A stretch of DNA of 64,000 nt from CAYFLR01 sp964343805 (GTDB taxonomy: Bacteria; Bdellovibrionota_B; Oligoflexia; CAYFLR01), in the NCBI GenBank assembly GCA_964343805.1, contig CAYFLR010000007.1, forward strand, positions 115,950 to 179,949, written 5' to 3'. Of the stretch, positions 8,663-17,832 are shown one piece after another (positions within the stretch are counted from its first letter, which is position 1; each line of letters begins with the position of its first letter). The notes below the pieces were generated by a model. That model was not told the origin of the DNA, made no database searches, and saw nothing but the letters and a program-made list of their open reading frames with translations. Made by a program: the position numbers and the translations under genes.

Positions 8663-11600
8663 CTATTTATTACCATTGTTAATTTTTAGAGCTTGCTGCT
8701 GATAGTTTAGGAGGATTTGGTTGGTCCTATTTTGTTGGTTGTAAAGGGATAAGGCCTTTTCTAACTCTACTTCATTACTTTGATTACCAACCCTTGGGCC
8801 GGTTTCCATAAAAAGTTTCACAGCCATTAAGGCGATTCCTCCGTTTATTTTAAATAGTTTATTAAAATCAGTTTGATTAATCAAACTGAAAGAGTGTGAT
8901 TTTCCATTCACTTCTTTTAAGGTGACTTCTACAGTAGAAAAATCACTATGAATTAAGATCTCAAATGAGTCTTGATAGGTTATACCCTGCTTTTTAATCT
9001 GAATCGGCTGGTGATAAGCATCCCTCATTTTATATGTAAAAGAGATAGAGCCATCTGCATGGAACACGGCAGGGAGTAAGTTTTCAGGTAAGAATTGGGT
9101 GAGTAAGAATTCCGATTGGCCACTGGCTTCTTTTAGTATTCTTAGCCTTTTCCCTTCCTCAGATAAAAGGTTGAGAAATGGAAAAAAGTTAAATACATCG
9201 TTTCTAATCCTTTCAGGTCTTAACATAAGCTGTAAATGGCTGCGAGCATGATTTCCTTTACCGAAGATACCTCCTTCTCCATGGAGCTCCTCGACTCGGT
9301 CTATATTCACGTATAATAAGGTTCCCTGTCTTATAAAGTGTTTTTCTCGATCATGATTCATCTTTTGATAGTAATCTGCATCCACTGAAATTGCCTTTTT
9401 AATAAACTCACTGTTTGACAGGAAGACCACTCTTTCCATTCCAATATGATTGATGTTTGCCTTTTCTATATATTCCATAAAAAGAGCCACTTTGTCTCCC
9501 TGTTCAACCGGGATCAATTTGGCATCATAGATGAGTTCGCCGAGGTGATAGTTACTTAGGTCTTCTAAAAGGTAATCCGATATCTGAATAAGAGCCGAAC
9601 CCTGTTTGCTATGAAACCTGGAAAATCCAATAAACTCAACCAGTGCTCTTAAATCTCTGGCGTGCTCAATATAAAGTAAGCGATTATGAAACTGCTCTTT
9701 AGTAAGATAGTGCTTCATATAGAATAAGAGTTTTTCTAACCCTTTCTCTGCCTTGTCTGTTAAAGGAAGGGTCTTATCCTCAATAACCACCCTTAAACCA
9801 AAACCATCATCATTTAACTCTTCCAATAAATTTTTCACTGCTTTTGATTGAATTTGCGAAACGATAATGGCGGTGGCACTTTTACTTGTCTGTTGATAGA
9901 GATCGGGAAGAGGGGCTGTAATGTCACTTATTGTCAAAATTCCGGTGCTCGGATCAAACGTATTTTCTCCCATTTTACTAAATCCAACTCCTTTTTCCCC
10001 ATACAAGGAGGCGAAGTTAATAGCTCGGAAATTGAGATTAAAATCGGATTCCATTACTTCTATAAAGGTAGTTTCCAGGTTAAATAAGAAAGTAGCCCAC
10101 TCTTTCAAATGATCTAGTTCAGCAATCTCTTTAAGAAAACTCTGCTTAAAGAAGAGAGAGCGATTATTTTGTAAAAGGAGGTTCAGGATATGATAGACTT
10201 TCTCAATCTCTTGCTTCACTTCTACTGGTTTGTCATTGTACTGAAACAGACTTAGTAAACCATCTCCGCGATGGATCTGTTTTTCAGCAAACACGGTTCC
10301 ATCAAACATAATCCATTTGTGCCCTGGGTTTTTACGTGAAATAGTGCGACAGCCCACTCCTAATTTGCAGGAGATTCCACTTTCGTTGTCTCCGTAAATC
10401 ATGGACTCTTTATCCATTAGAATAAATCCCAGGGTTAAAGGGGCAATAACCAGTGAGGAACCGAGACCGCTCTTCTCTTTGATACTTCCACCAATTTCGG
10501 GTGAAATACCTTCGGTAGAAGCATTGGCTCCCAGTATTAATCCCATGGGTCCTTGACCAAATCGGATCTGGACATCTGCTTCGGTGATAGAAATGGCCAC
10601 TTGAATAGATGTTTTAAGACCCATAATGTAACTTTTTACTATAAATTCTGGGCTAAAGTGGGCGCTTTTGAGTTGATCTAAGGTGAGACTGCCTCCTAAG
10701 GAGTAATCTGTAATTATTCCTTGGTCATTGGTTGTGAGCATTCCTTTAGGTAGAAGACCTGAGGGAATCTGTAATACTTTGCTTCCCTCTACTAAAGTGG
10801 TGTGAATACCCAGACTCATCAAAGCCTGGGTTGAAATATTTTTGTTATTCCTTAAGCCCGCGAGCAGACGATAGCGAAAGGAAGTTAATATTCCTTTATG
10901 AGCAAGACCTGCGAGTTTATCCCCCATTTCTAATAGGTAAGCACTAGGAATTCCCCAGTTGCCAAAGTTTTGATAAAGAAACTCTGGATTACAAAAATCA
11001 AGCTCTCCCCCTAGGTTTAAATAGAAGGCTTCGCTTAATTCTCCATTAGGGCTGAGTGCCAATTCACCAACCATATTTCCTTTAGAGAAGCCCACTGTAT
11101 ATTCCATGCCACGAGAGTCGAGATTTCTCTTATCCGCTCTTGTGGTGCCGGAGTGGTATTTAGCAGCAATACTGAATTTGCCGGTGGCTGTATCATAAGA
11201 GATAGAACCTCCTCCGCCCAGTTCTCCGCTACCAGCTCGATTTAAATTCAAGTTGTAGGTATAGTCCCCTTTTTGAAAATCTACCTCAACATAGAAATCT
11301 GCGGGAAGTTTTTTCCCATAGACCGAAAGCTCTGATGCGAGAGTAAGAAGTAAGTATTGATGAAGCTCTATTCCACCCAGAACCTTGGTGGATACATGAT
11401 TGCTATTTAGGTAAGTGGAGAGTTCTGGCAAAGTGACTTTCACTTTCCCTATTTTAAAATGCAGAGGAGTCACATCAAAACGGCCGGTGGATACAAATTG
11501 AATTACCCCGTTTAAATAGGAGAGAGTGGAACCGGAGAGCAAAGAAGTGGCAGCAAGTAATAGAGTGACATCTTCAATTTGGGTATCTAAACCTTGTTGA

Positions 11601-12484
11601 TTTAAGTAATCAATATATTGATGAGGATCGGCTTCATCTCCCATTTGGCCTGCCTGATCTTGGTAGAAGTATTTAACCCCCCAAAACTTATTCAGCATAC
11701 AGTGAGGAAGTTTAGCCACTTTGCTATCCCCTCGGACTAGGTTTAAAAAACAATCTTCTGCCGCCTGGGTATTGACATTGATACCTGCTCCGGCGGTTGC
11801 TGCTTTAGCTTCCGCAGTTTTAAGACCCCAATGCCAGGCGGCTTGATCAAAATATTTTCCTTTCATTAAACGAATATAGAGGTCATACATGGAAAGTCTT
11901 TTCTTGCTTAAAATATCACCGACATAGGTGGTGGCGCCAAAATGCTCAGCTGTATTGAGGTGACCAATCTCATGAGCAATATAACCTAAAGAGTTTGCTG
12001 TAACCCAGCTAGAGACCAGCATATGAGTTGTTAAATAAGCAAAGCGACTTAGGTACTGGTTTTTCTTATTCTGACTTAAATGATCTAACTCTAATACCTT
12101 AGCCCCCTCTTCAAATGATCTTTTTTGCATGCTTTGAAGTATCGTTGCCCATCTTTTAAAGTTGTCATCTGTGATCTCCCAGTTAGAGTCAACATTGCCG
12201 TTGATATCGGAAACAATACTTCTTTTAAAATCACTATAAGCAGCAACTAAGGTCCGTGTTACTGTCTCCCTAGCTTCTAATTCAGCTTTTACATCAGAAT
12301 TAGCTCTATTATAGATTAATTGATAGTTGGCTTTGAATTCAGTTCCGCTGGCAGAGGAAGACTTCATTGGTTGACAATATTTCATCCCATTCAAATTATT
12401 GAAGGACTTGGTTTTTGAAATTTGAGAGGGTTTACAGCTGTTTATTAATAATATTGTCACAACCACAATGAATAATTTTTCCAT
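8663..12484 (-). CDS. Very large lipoprotein with zincin-like HEIGH motif
   Basis: About 1273 residues with a lipoprotein signal (LLINSC). I do not recognise the full-length family. Near residue 171 is AHEIGHLNTAEHFG: an HExxH zinc-binding pair followed five residues on by EH, so a metallopeptidase-like N-terminal domain is plausible. The middle (about 340-760) is rich in alternating hydrophobic and glycine residues, consistent with beta structure. The C-terminal third is helical and then beta. Start chosen at 12484 because GAGG lies six bases before it, whereas the upstream in-frame ATG at 12496 has no Shine-Dalgarno. It likely heads an operon with the Mth938-like gene, whose start touches its stop. 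Confidence 0.7.
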   Translation of the reverse strand: MEKLFIVVVTILLINSCKPSQISKTKSFNNLNGMKYCQPMKSSSASGTEFKANYQLIYNRANSDVKAELEARETVTRTLVAAYSDFKRSIVSDINGNVDSNWEITDDNFKRWATILQSMQKRSFEEGAKVLELDHLSQNKKNQYLSRFAYLTTHMLVSSWVTANSLGYIAHEIGHLNTAEHFGATTYVGDILSKKRLSMYDLYIRLMKGKYFDQAAWHWGLKTAEAKAATAGAGINVNTQAAEDCFLNLVRGDSKVAKLPHCMLNKFWGVKYFYQDQAGQMGDEADPHQYIDYLNQQGLDTQIEDVTLLLAATSLLSGSTLSYLNGVIQFVSTGRFDVTPLHFKIGKVKVTLPELSTYLNSNHVSTKVLGGIELHQYLLLTLASELSVYGKKLPADFYVEVDFQKGDYTYNLNLNRAGSGELGGGGSISYDTATGKFSIAAKYHSGTTRADKRNLDSRGMEYTVGFSKGNMVGELALSPNGELSEAFYLNLGGELDFCNPEFLYQNFGNWGIPSAYLLEMGDKLAGLAHKGILTSFRYRLLAGLRNNKNISTQALMSLGIHTTLVEGSKVLQIPSGLLPKGMLTTNDQGIITDYSLGGSLTLDQLKSAHFSPEFIVKSYIMGLKTSIQVAISITEADVQIRFGQGPMGLILGANASTEGISPEIGGSIKEKSGLGSSLVIAPLTLGFILMDKESMIYGDNESGISCKLGVGCRTISRKNPGHKWIMFDGTVFAEKQIHRGDGLLSLFQYNDKPVEVKQEIEKVYHILNLLLQNNRSLFFKQSFLKEIAELDHLKEWATFLFNLETTFIEVMESDFNLNFRAINFASLYGEKGVGFSKMGENTFDPSTGILTISDITAPLPDLYQQTSKSATAIIVSQIQSKAVKNLLEELNDDGFGLRVVIEDKTLPLTDKAEKGLEKLLFYMKHYLTKEQFHNRLLYIEHARDLRALVEFIGFSRFHSKQGSALIQISDYLLEDLSNYHLGELIYDAKLIPVEQGDKVALFMEYIEKANINHIGMERVVFLSNSEFIKKAISVDADYYQKMNHDREKHFIRQGTLLYVNIDRVEELHGEGGIFGKGNHARSHLQLMLRPERIRNDVFNFFPFLNLLSEEGKRLRILKEASGQSEFLLTQFLPENLLPAVFHADGSISFTYKMRDAYHQPIQIKKQGITYQDSFEILIHSDFSTVEVTLKEVNGKSHSFSLINQTDFNKLFKINGGIALMAVKLFMETGPRVGNQSNEVELEKALSLYNQQNRTNQILLNYQQQALKINNGNK

Positions 12485-12676
12485 TTTTAACCTCATTGGA
12501 AGGGTTTCTATCTAGAAGGCTATTCGGAGATGGTTCAGCAATCCTTAATATTAAAGTAAAGAATCAACTCAAATCAGAGAGATATGGGAGGGACGGTTTA
12601 AACCATGGCTTGATTTAAGAAGTTAAATTCATTAGAGTTGTATGCGAATAACCAAGATTAAAGAGGGGAGGGGGTC

Positions 12677-14152
12677 ATGTCTGCCAAAATTCTAACACTG
12701 CTGGGGCTACTCATAGGTTTTTATTATTTAGGGTGCAGCGATCCTGCTGCTTCAAGTAAAAAACAATCTCCGAATTTAAACAACAATAATAATGGAAATC
12801 CTTCCTCTTCTAAAAAAGGGAAAAGTAAAAAGGAAGAGCAAGACAATACCAGTGAGAGTACCAAAGAACAGAAGGAAGGGGATGAAAGTGTCTCATCATT
12901 GGAAAGCAAGATAAATCCATTGCCCAAGTACTTCTGTGTAGATTATGCAGTTGAAGACTTACAAGGTTTTTTTACCGATTCTCTTCCTAAAGAGTTGGCC
13001 AGTGAAAGTATCTATTTAAACTACGGTCATATTTTTAATTGGTCCACCTCCAAATTCGTTTCCTTTAAAAGTGAGGAGTGCGAAAAAGATAAGTGCTCTC
13101 TTATCTGTATGCCAACTTCTACCGGTGAAAGTGATCTTAAATTTGCGAGTAAATACTATTGTCGGGATGCCGGTAAAGAGGAGAGCGAGTTGGGTTTTAT
13201 GTTGGGGGGACTGCCTGAAAAGTTAAGCCTAAAGAAAATAAATTTAACCTTGAATGCTACCTTTGACCCTGGATCTAAACTGATTACCAGTACTGAGCAA
13301 GAATCCTGCTCTTCCTCCAATTCTAAGTTTACAAAAAATAATAAGTGTCGTTTTCGTTGTAGTTATGTGAGGCGCCCTGAGGATTCCAGCAAATTAGTAG
13401 AAAGTAATAACTTGCCAGGCTTTCCCTTTGGGAATAATTTCCTCGACAATGAAATCAATAATACCAATGAAACACCCAGCTGGGCTACGGATTTAGGAGA
13501 TCAAACAGACACTCCCTCATGGCAAAAAGAGAACGATCTTCCTAGCTGGGGAAAAACCGATGCAGCTGATTATAAAAAACAAGGCTTAACTCCGAATAAG
13601 TTAATTTCAGGTAAAGATCAGCCATGGTCATCACAGCTGTTAACGGATTCCAGTTTTGATACCACTGATTCTAGTTTTACAGGATCAAAAAAAGCTGATG
13701 GGGAAGAGGGGGGAGCTGACTCTGGCATAACTGACACCTCTAATCTAGATCCTGAACTTTACGACTGTGTAGTTAATAATGGCATTCCCTATTACCGTTC
13801 ATGTAAAAAACTTCCCGATGATACTAAGAATTGTAAAAATTGGAAGATCTGTAAATCCGGGCTTTGTAAAGATGATAGTTTTTGCCAAGAACCGGCTGAT
13901 ACTTCACTTTTAGGTAAGGCAATTTGTAAAAGTACTACTTTAAGAGTGAAATGTATTGCCGCCTATGAAGGGGTTTGTAAAATTCATGAGAGTCGTAAAT
14001 GTAATTGCGTGGGAGCAGGTAGTTGTCAGGCTTCACCTAGTAATGGTCCATGTCCAGATGGACAGAAATGCTTAAAATGGGAGACGGTTCCTTTTGATGT
14101 TCCCGAAGAAGATATTTCTGGAACGGTTCAAAGTTGTGCCCAATGTGGATAG
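12677..14152 (+). CDS. Cys-rich lipoprotein with PSW motifs
   Basis: 491 residues, lipobox YLGC at about 17-20 and a long polar low-complexity linker (Asn, Ser, Lys, Glu). No known family recognised. Two similar Cys-containing blocks follow (about 87-145 and 155-222); both begin with a YFC/YYC element and contain a C-x(n)-CSLIC or CRFRC element, suggesting an internal duplication. The middle carries three short PSW motifs (TPSWATDL, TPSWQKEN, LPSWGKTD). The last 130 residues hold about 20 cysteines and are probably disulfide-rich. Start is firm: GGGAGGGGG precedes ATG. The next gene starts 13 bp after its stop, so they are co-transcribed. Confidence 0.7.
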   Translation: MSAKILTLLGLLIGFYYLGCSDPAASSKKQSPNLNNNNNGNPSSSKKGKSKKEEQDNTSESTKEQKEGDESVSSLESKINPLPKYFCVDYAVEDLQGFFTDSLPKELASESIYLNYGHIFNWSTSKFVSFKSEECEKDKCSLICMPTSTGESDLKFASKYYCRDAGKEESELGFMLGGLPEKLSLKKINLTLNATFDPGSKLITSTEQESCSSSNSKFTKNNKCRFRCSYVRRPEDSSKLVESNNLPGFPFGNNFLDNEINNTNETPSWATDLGDQTDTPSWQKENDLPSWGKTDAADYKKQGLTPNKLISGKDQPWSSQLLTDSSFDTTDSSFTGSKKADGEEGGADSGITDTSNLDPELYDCVVNNGIPYYRSCKKLPDDTKNCKNWKICKSGLCKDDSFCQEPADTSLLGKAICKSTTLRVKCIAAYEGVCKIHESRKCNCVGAGSCQASPSNGPCPDGQKCLKWETVPFDVPEEDISGTVQSCAQCG

Positions 14153-14165
14153 ATAGGTATTGAGT

Positions 14166-15350
14166 ATGGATAACCTAAAGAAACGGACCTTTTTAGCCTA
14201 CACGGTCGGCGGATTTTTGATTTCTTTGATAATGATCCTGTTTTGGTCCTTTCATATCTTAAATCAAAAGTACTCTATTTACCCACTGGACTACCATATC
14301 ATGCCCAGTGCCCATCATATTTTTACCTTCTGCTATGGTCTCATTTTTCCGGTTTTTTTTAGTTTCACGCTGTTGAACTTTTCCTGTTTGTTTCCCAAAG
14401 AGTTGATATCTTATATTCAAAAGCGGGTTTTGGTATTGCTTTTTGTGGCTGGCGGAGTTTTTAGTCATCTAGGATATTACTTGAGTTATGCAAGTATAGG
14501 GATGGGAGCTGTTCTTATCAACTGTGGACTTTGCTTTATTCTTTACCTCTGGATAAAAGGCATATTGGCTTCCAGAGAGAAGTCTACTTTGTTCTCTTGG
14601 ATCATTGCTTGTTGTCTATTTTTTGCGGTTTTAGGTGGAGGTCTTTATCTCGTTTACCTTCATTTGATCTGGTACTCATTTTATAAATTAAGCTATGGCA
14701 TTGCCGTTCACTTTTCTATTCCTATGCTGGTTTTAGTTTTGTGTTATAGAAATGCATTTCAAGTGAATACCCTAAAATACCCCAAACTATTTATAATAAT
14801 GGCTCTCATACTTGCAACTAAAGTGGTTTTAACCTGGCAAGAATTTTATAAAGGCTTTCTTTTTACTGATAGCTTGCAAATTCTGTTACTCCTATATCTA
14901 ATCATCCAATTGAAAAAGAAGCAAAACGAGGGGGAGAGTTGGTTGCAAAAACATTTGAATGCAGGGCTGATCTGGATGGCAATTTCTTCACTTATTTTTA
15001 TTCTTAGTGCTCTTTATGATTTTATGTCGGGGACCTATGTGGTGGCCATATATCGTTCAGCAGTTCATGCTTTGACCATCGGATGTTTTGGGTCCATTAT
15101 CATCAGCTTGCTAATGGGATTACTCTACCCCAAAGGACTGGGGGGAGGAGGGCAATTGGGGTTTGCCCTGCTATTCATTGGCTTTCAATTAGTTGCTTTG
15201 ATTCGCATTTTGAGCTCATTGATGCCTCTTTTTGTTCCTGATTCAAGCGGGAATCACTATATCTCCGCTCTCATTTGGATCTGTATTATATTGGGTTGGC
15301 TGTTTCTTTATATTCCCTCTCAAATGGGATCAGAATCATTGGATGATTGA
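14166..15350 (+). CDS. Polytopic membrane protein, NnrS-like
   Basis: About 394 residues with roughly 12 hydrophobic segments. The opening loop with MPSAHHIFTFCYGLIFPVFF and the late segment AVHALTIGCFGSIIISLLMG resemble the conserved His-containing helices of NnrS proteins (haem/copper membrane proteins linked to nitric-oxide stress). The match is by pattern only; the usual RxxLGHTGR after the late helix is replaced by LLYPKGLGGG, so metal binding is uncertain. It follows a Cys-rich lipoprotein by 13 bp. ATG at 14166 is preferred to an in-frame TTG at 14160. Its 3' end overlaps the convergent gene by 31 bp. Confidence 0.55.
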   Translation: MDNLKKRTFLAYTVGGFLISLIMILFWSFHILNQKYSIYPLDYHIMPSAHHIFTFCYGLIFPVFFSFTLLNFSCLFPKELISYIQKRVLVLLFVAGGVFSHLGYYLSYASIGMGAVLINCGLCFILYLWIKGILASREKSTLFSWIIACCLFFAVLGGGLYLVYLHLIWYSFYKLSYGIAVHFSIPMLVLVLCYRNAFQVNTLKYPKLFIIMALILATKVVLTWQEFYKGFLFTDSLQILLLLYLIIQLKKKQNEGESWLQKHLNAGLIWMAISSLIFILSALYDFMSGTYVVAIYRSAVHALTIGCFGSIIISLLMGLLYPKGLGGGGQLGFALLFIGFQLVALIRILSSLMPLFVPDSSGNHYISALIWICIILGWLFLYIPSQMGSESLDD

Positions 15351-16129
15351 TCCTCAATAGTTGAGGCCGCATCCTCTTCCTTTATCTGAAACCCTAAGGA
15401 TTTAGCTGCTGCAAAATCACTTATCCAATCCGCTTTTTGTATGATTTCTCCATTTGTTCTTTCCAGTTTCCATTTGAGTGAGTAATTGCCTGCAGGTAGG
15501 TCAGTAGGTAATTGAATTTGATTTAGATTGATCTCATACAATAACTCATTTTCTGTCAATGAAGGGGAATCACTTGCTGAGATGTCTTCAATTTCAATAC
15601 TAGAGATCGGCGAGTTGTCATCTGATTCTAGGGGGAAAATATCTATAATGATCCGCTCTATATCCCTGGATAGAATTTGTCCTAATATATCTTCTTTTGA
15701 AAGTTCTGGGAATTGAGAATTATCTAGCATAACCCATATAAAAATTTGACCTTCTAACTGATCTCCTACGACATATTCTTTAGCTGTAACCTTTGAGTCT
15801 TTTGAAAGAGTATAATCCACGTCTAGGAATTCTTCTTCATGAAGGTTGTTATTTGATAGGTCTGTTTCCACGTTTACATTTTCATTAAATGAATCTTCGA
15901 GGGAATTATTGTTATCAAATGAATTATCTATAGATGCATCATTAAAAGCCTCTACAAATACCTCCTCAGAATCTTCCACCCCCACCTCTATATATTTCCC
16001 CTTTTCAGGATGCATGGTGGGAATACTCTTCTTTGAGCTGGCCATATATTCTGTTGGAGGGGGGACGTTACGGCAAGCTGCTAAAGCTATAAAAAGAATT
16101 ACAATTAATAGGGCGGGTTGAATCTTCAT
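15320..16129 (-). CDS. Acidic lipoprotein of unknown function
   Basis: 269 residues; signal peptide with lipobox ALAAC at 16-19. The next 90 residues are Asp/Glu/Asn/Ser-rich and likely disordered. The C-terminal part (about 115-250) has alternating patterns and a phrase LPAGNYSLKWKLERTNGEI that suggests an Ig-like beta-sandwich. No family recognised. The start at 16129 is chosen over the ATG 60 bp upstream because AGAGGAGG lies just before it and it gives a proper signal peptide. Convergent with the NnrS-like gene. Confidence 0.7.
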   Translation of the reverse strand: MKIQPALLIVILFIALAACRNVPPPTEYMASSKKSIPTMHPEKGKYIEVGVEDSEEVFVEAFNDASIDNSFDNNNSLEDSFNENVNVETDLSNNNLHEEEFLDVDYTLSKDSKVTAKEYVVGDQLEGQIFIWVMLDNSQFPELSKEDILGQILSRDIERIIIDIFPLESDDNSPISSIEIEDISASDSPSLTENELLYEINLNQIQLPTDLPAGNYSLKWKLERTNGEIIQKADWISDFAAAKSLGFQIKEEDAASTIEDQSSNDSDPI

Positions 16130-16258
16130 GTGGCCTCCTCTACTGGTGTTTATCCGGGTTTTAATAAATCTACCAGTAGAGGTTGCCATTAGGGGGAAAT
16201 TATTTTTTGAAAAAGTGAAAAAAAGAGATAAGTCGATTTCAATTAAATGGTTAGGTTG

Positions 16259-16624
16259 TTAGTCGATGGTGATGTTGATACGGGTCTCTTTCCCATCTTC
16301 CATGGCTTGAATATTGACTAACTCACCTTCTGTTCCGGCCTCAATAAGATCGAGAAGCTGATTGACTGAAATTTGTTGATTATTCAGTTTGAGCTTTTCT
16401 TCAGGAATCATCCTGAGGCCAACTTCGGCTAAAGCCAGGGGAATGTTGACATTTACTTTTTTATCACTGCCCTCTAAGACTCTGACTCTTAGGAACTTTT
16501 TATTGGGATGGGTTTCACTGGAGTTACTTTTCTTATTAATGGTTTCTAGTAGCTTCTCTCCATCTTCCACACTAATTTTCTGACTTTTTACCATCTCTAA
16601 TATTTTTAAGGTTTCTTCAGACAT
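16259..16624 (-). CDS. SHOCT-like / YvlB N-terminal-type domain protein
   Basis: 121 residues. The N-terminus LKILEMVKSQKISVEDGEKL is the short SHOCT-like two-helix motif seen at the start of YvlB/LiaX-type proteins. After a linker comes LRVRVLEGSDKKVNVNIPLALAE, the strand pattern that usually follows it. Family members are encoded next to DUF2089 or PspC-type regulators and are linked to envelope stress; the exact role is unknown. Third gene of a three-gene operon, starting 14 bp after the membrane gene with AAGGAG placed ahead of it. Confidence 0.75.
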   Translation of the reverse strand: MSEETLKILEMVKSQKISVEDGEKLLETINKKSNSSETHPNKKFLRVRVLEGSDKKVNVNIPLALAEVGLRMIPEEKLKLNNQQISVNQLLDLIEAGTEGELVNIQAMEDGKETRINITID

Positions 16625-16638
16625 GTTAGTCTCCTTTT

Positions 16639-17223
16639 TTATTTTACATTGATATGAATGGCTGCTTGTTTTTGACTGAAAGTCGCAGAGAAACCTTCTA
16701 ATGAGTGAATAAATTCATCTACATGGTCTATGACCCAAAGGATCTGCTCGGTTTCATCAGACTCTTTATCCATGTTTTCTTGAATCAGTTTGGATAGAAA
16801 GTTCTCTTTGCACCCATAAGAGTCATGCTCTTTTGGTTTATGGTTTTTCTTAACCATGGACCTGATCCAGGGACTTTTGATGATGCGAAAGATAAAGAGC
16901 GGAACTTCTAAACTAAATGAAATAGCTCCTTTTTCTGGTTGAATTGAGCAGAACAGACTGCCAAAGCGATCTTCGTGCTCCTCTCTCTTTTTTTGAAACC
17001 ATTGTCTGAAAAGGTAGGTTCCAAACACTAATACCAGTGACATGAATAAAAAGCCGGTACTGAAGGTGAAATAAAACAGTGTGCTGGTAATAAACCCGAG
17101 TCCGAGCCATAAAATCATTTGAAAGCGGCTCACTTGTATTAGGCAAAGGAGACTGTATAGAATAAGTGAAATTGCGAATAGTGCGAACAATATAATTTTT
17201 AATAGGATGATTAAAAAAATCAT
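16639..17223 (-). CDS. Small membrane protein of DUF2089 operon
   Basis: 194 residues; three hydrophobic segments in the first 70 residues, then a charged cytoplasmic-looking region of about 120 residues. No family recognised. Its ATG overlaps the DUF2089 gene stop by 4 nt (ATGA), and GGGAGG within the end of that gene serves as ribosome-binding site, so the two are translationally coupled. Being between a predicted regulator and a SHOCT-like protein, it may be the membrane partner of that system (inference). Confidence 0.65.
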   Translation of the reverse strand: MIFLIILLKIILFALFAISLILYSLLCLIQVSRFQMILWLGLGFITSTLFYFTFSTGFLFMSLVLVFGTYLFRQWFQKKREEHEDRFGSLFCSIQPEKGAISFSLEVPLFIFRIIKSPWIRSMVKKNHKPKEHDSYGCKENFLSKLIQENMDKESDETEQILWVIDHVDEFIHSLEGFSATFSQKQAAIHINVK

Positions 17224-17597
17224 AATTTACCTCCCATGTGTTTGATGGCTTCATCCACATCCATCTCGCCTTCTGCGATTTTTTCGAGCAGTTCCAACTT
17301 GGTGAGGGCTTCCTTTTCTTGTTTGGGGGTCTGATAGCCTAGGATGCCAATAATTTTCTGAAGACGATTCTTTACTGTAGGGTAGGAGATACCAAGTTCC
17401 TTTTCCATGGTCTTAATATTGCCTTCCACCCTTAAAAAGGTTTCGATGAAATAGAGTTGATCTTTGGAAAACTGAGAGAATCTATTCATATAGAAGTCTC
17501 CCTGAATTCCGGTTTGACAATGATCGCACCCGAGCTGTTTGATTGTTAAACTACTGCTGCAGCTCGGACATTTGGTTGGGGCTGGTTTACTTTTCAT
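17220..17597 (-). CDS. DUF2089 family zinc-ribbon/helix-turn-helix protein
   Basis: 125 residues. An N-terminal zinc ribbon (CPSC at about 9-12 and CDHC at about 24-27) is followed by FYMNRFSQFSKDQLYFIETF and GNIKTMEKELGISYPTVKNR, the hallmark of DUF2089, where the second part reads as a sigma-like helix-turn-helix. The last 35 residues carry another short SHOCT-like motif (LLEKIAEGEMDVDEAIKHM), shared with the third gene of the operon. Likely a DNA-binding regulator. It is the first gene of the operon, and two palindromes lie within 140 bp upstream of its start, making autoregulation plausible. Confidence 0.85.
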   Translation of the reverse strand: MKSKPAPTKCPSCSSSLTIKQLGCDHCQTGIQGDFYMNRFSQFSKDQLYFIETFLRVEGNIKTMEKELGISYPTVKNRLQKIIGILGYQTPKQEKEALTKLELLEKIAEGEMDVDEAIKHMGGKL

Positions 17598-17647
17598 TTT
17601 CTCCCTCCTCTTATTTTATATTATAGCAATGTGTATTAAAAAAATCA

Positions 17648-17678
17648 ATATCAATATTAAAAAAATTAATATTGATAT
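17648..17678. repeat. Inverted repeat upstream of DUF2089 operon
   Basis: Perfect 13-bp arms (ATATCAATATTAA / TTAATATTGATAT) around a 5-nt A-loop, 51 bp upstream of the DUF2089 start. It lies in the gap between two divergent transcription units. Likely a regulator-binding site; being wholly AT it could also arise by chance in this very AT-rich gap. Confidence 0.55.
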
Positions 17679-17722
17679 AAAATAAATTGATTTTATTAGT
17701 TAATTTTTCAAGTCTAATTTTA

Positions 17723-17738
17723 ATTAGATTAATCTAAT
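17723..17738. promoter_or_regulatory. 16-bp perfect palindrome, possible operator
   Basis: ATTAGATTAATCTAAT reads the same on both strands. It sits in the gap between the DUF2089 operon and the secreted-protein gene at 17833, 45 bp from the first inverted repeat. Its dimeric symmetry suits a helix-turn-helix repressor such as the DUF2089 protein (inference). Confidence 0.45.
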
Positions 17739-17832
17739 GAAGAGTTAATCCTGCTTTAATCATAATTGATGTAGTTTTCTTGGTGCGCGGAAAAATGGTG
17801 TTTAATTTTCAAACCTATTTTAAGGAGTTTAT

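Noticed and set aside
12595..12604. GGTTTAAACC palindrome before the Cys-rich lipoprotein gene
   Set aside because: Only 10 bp and isolated; expected by chance at this size.
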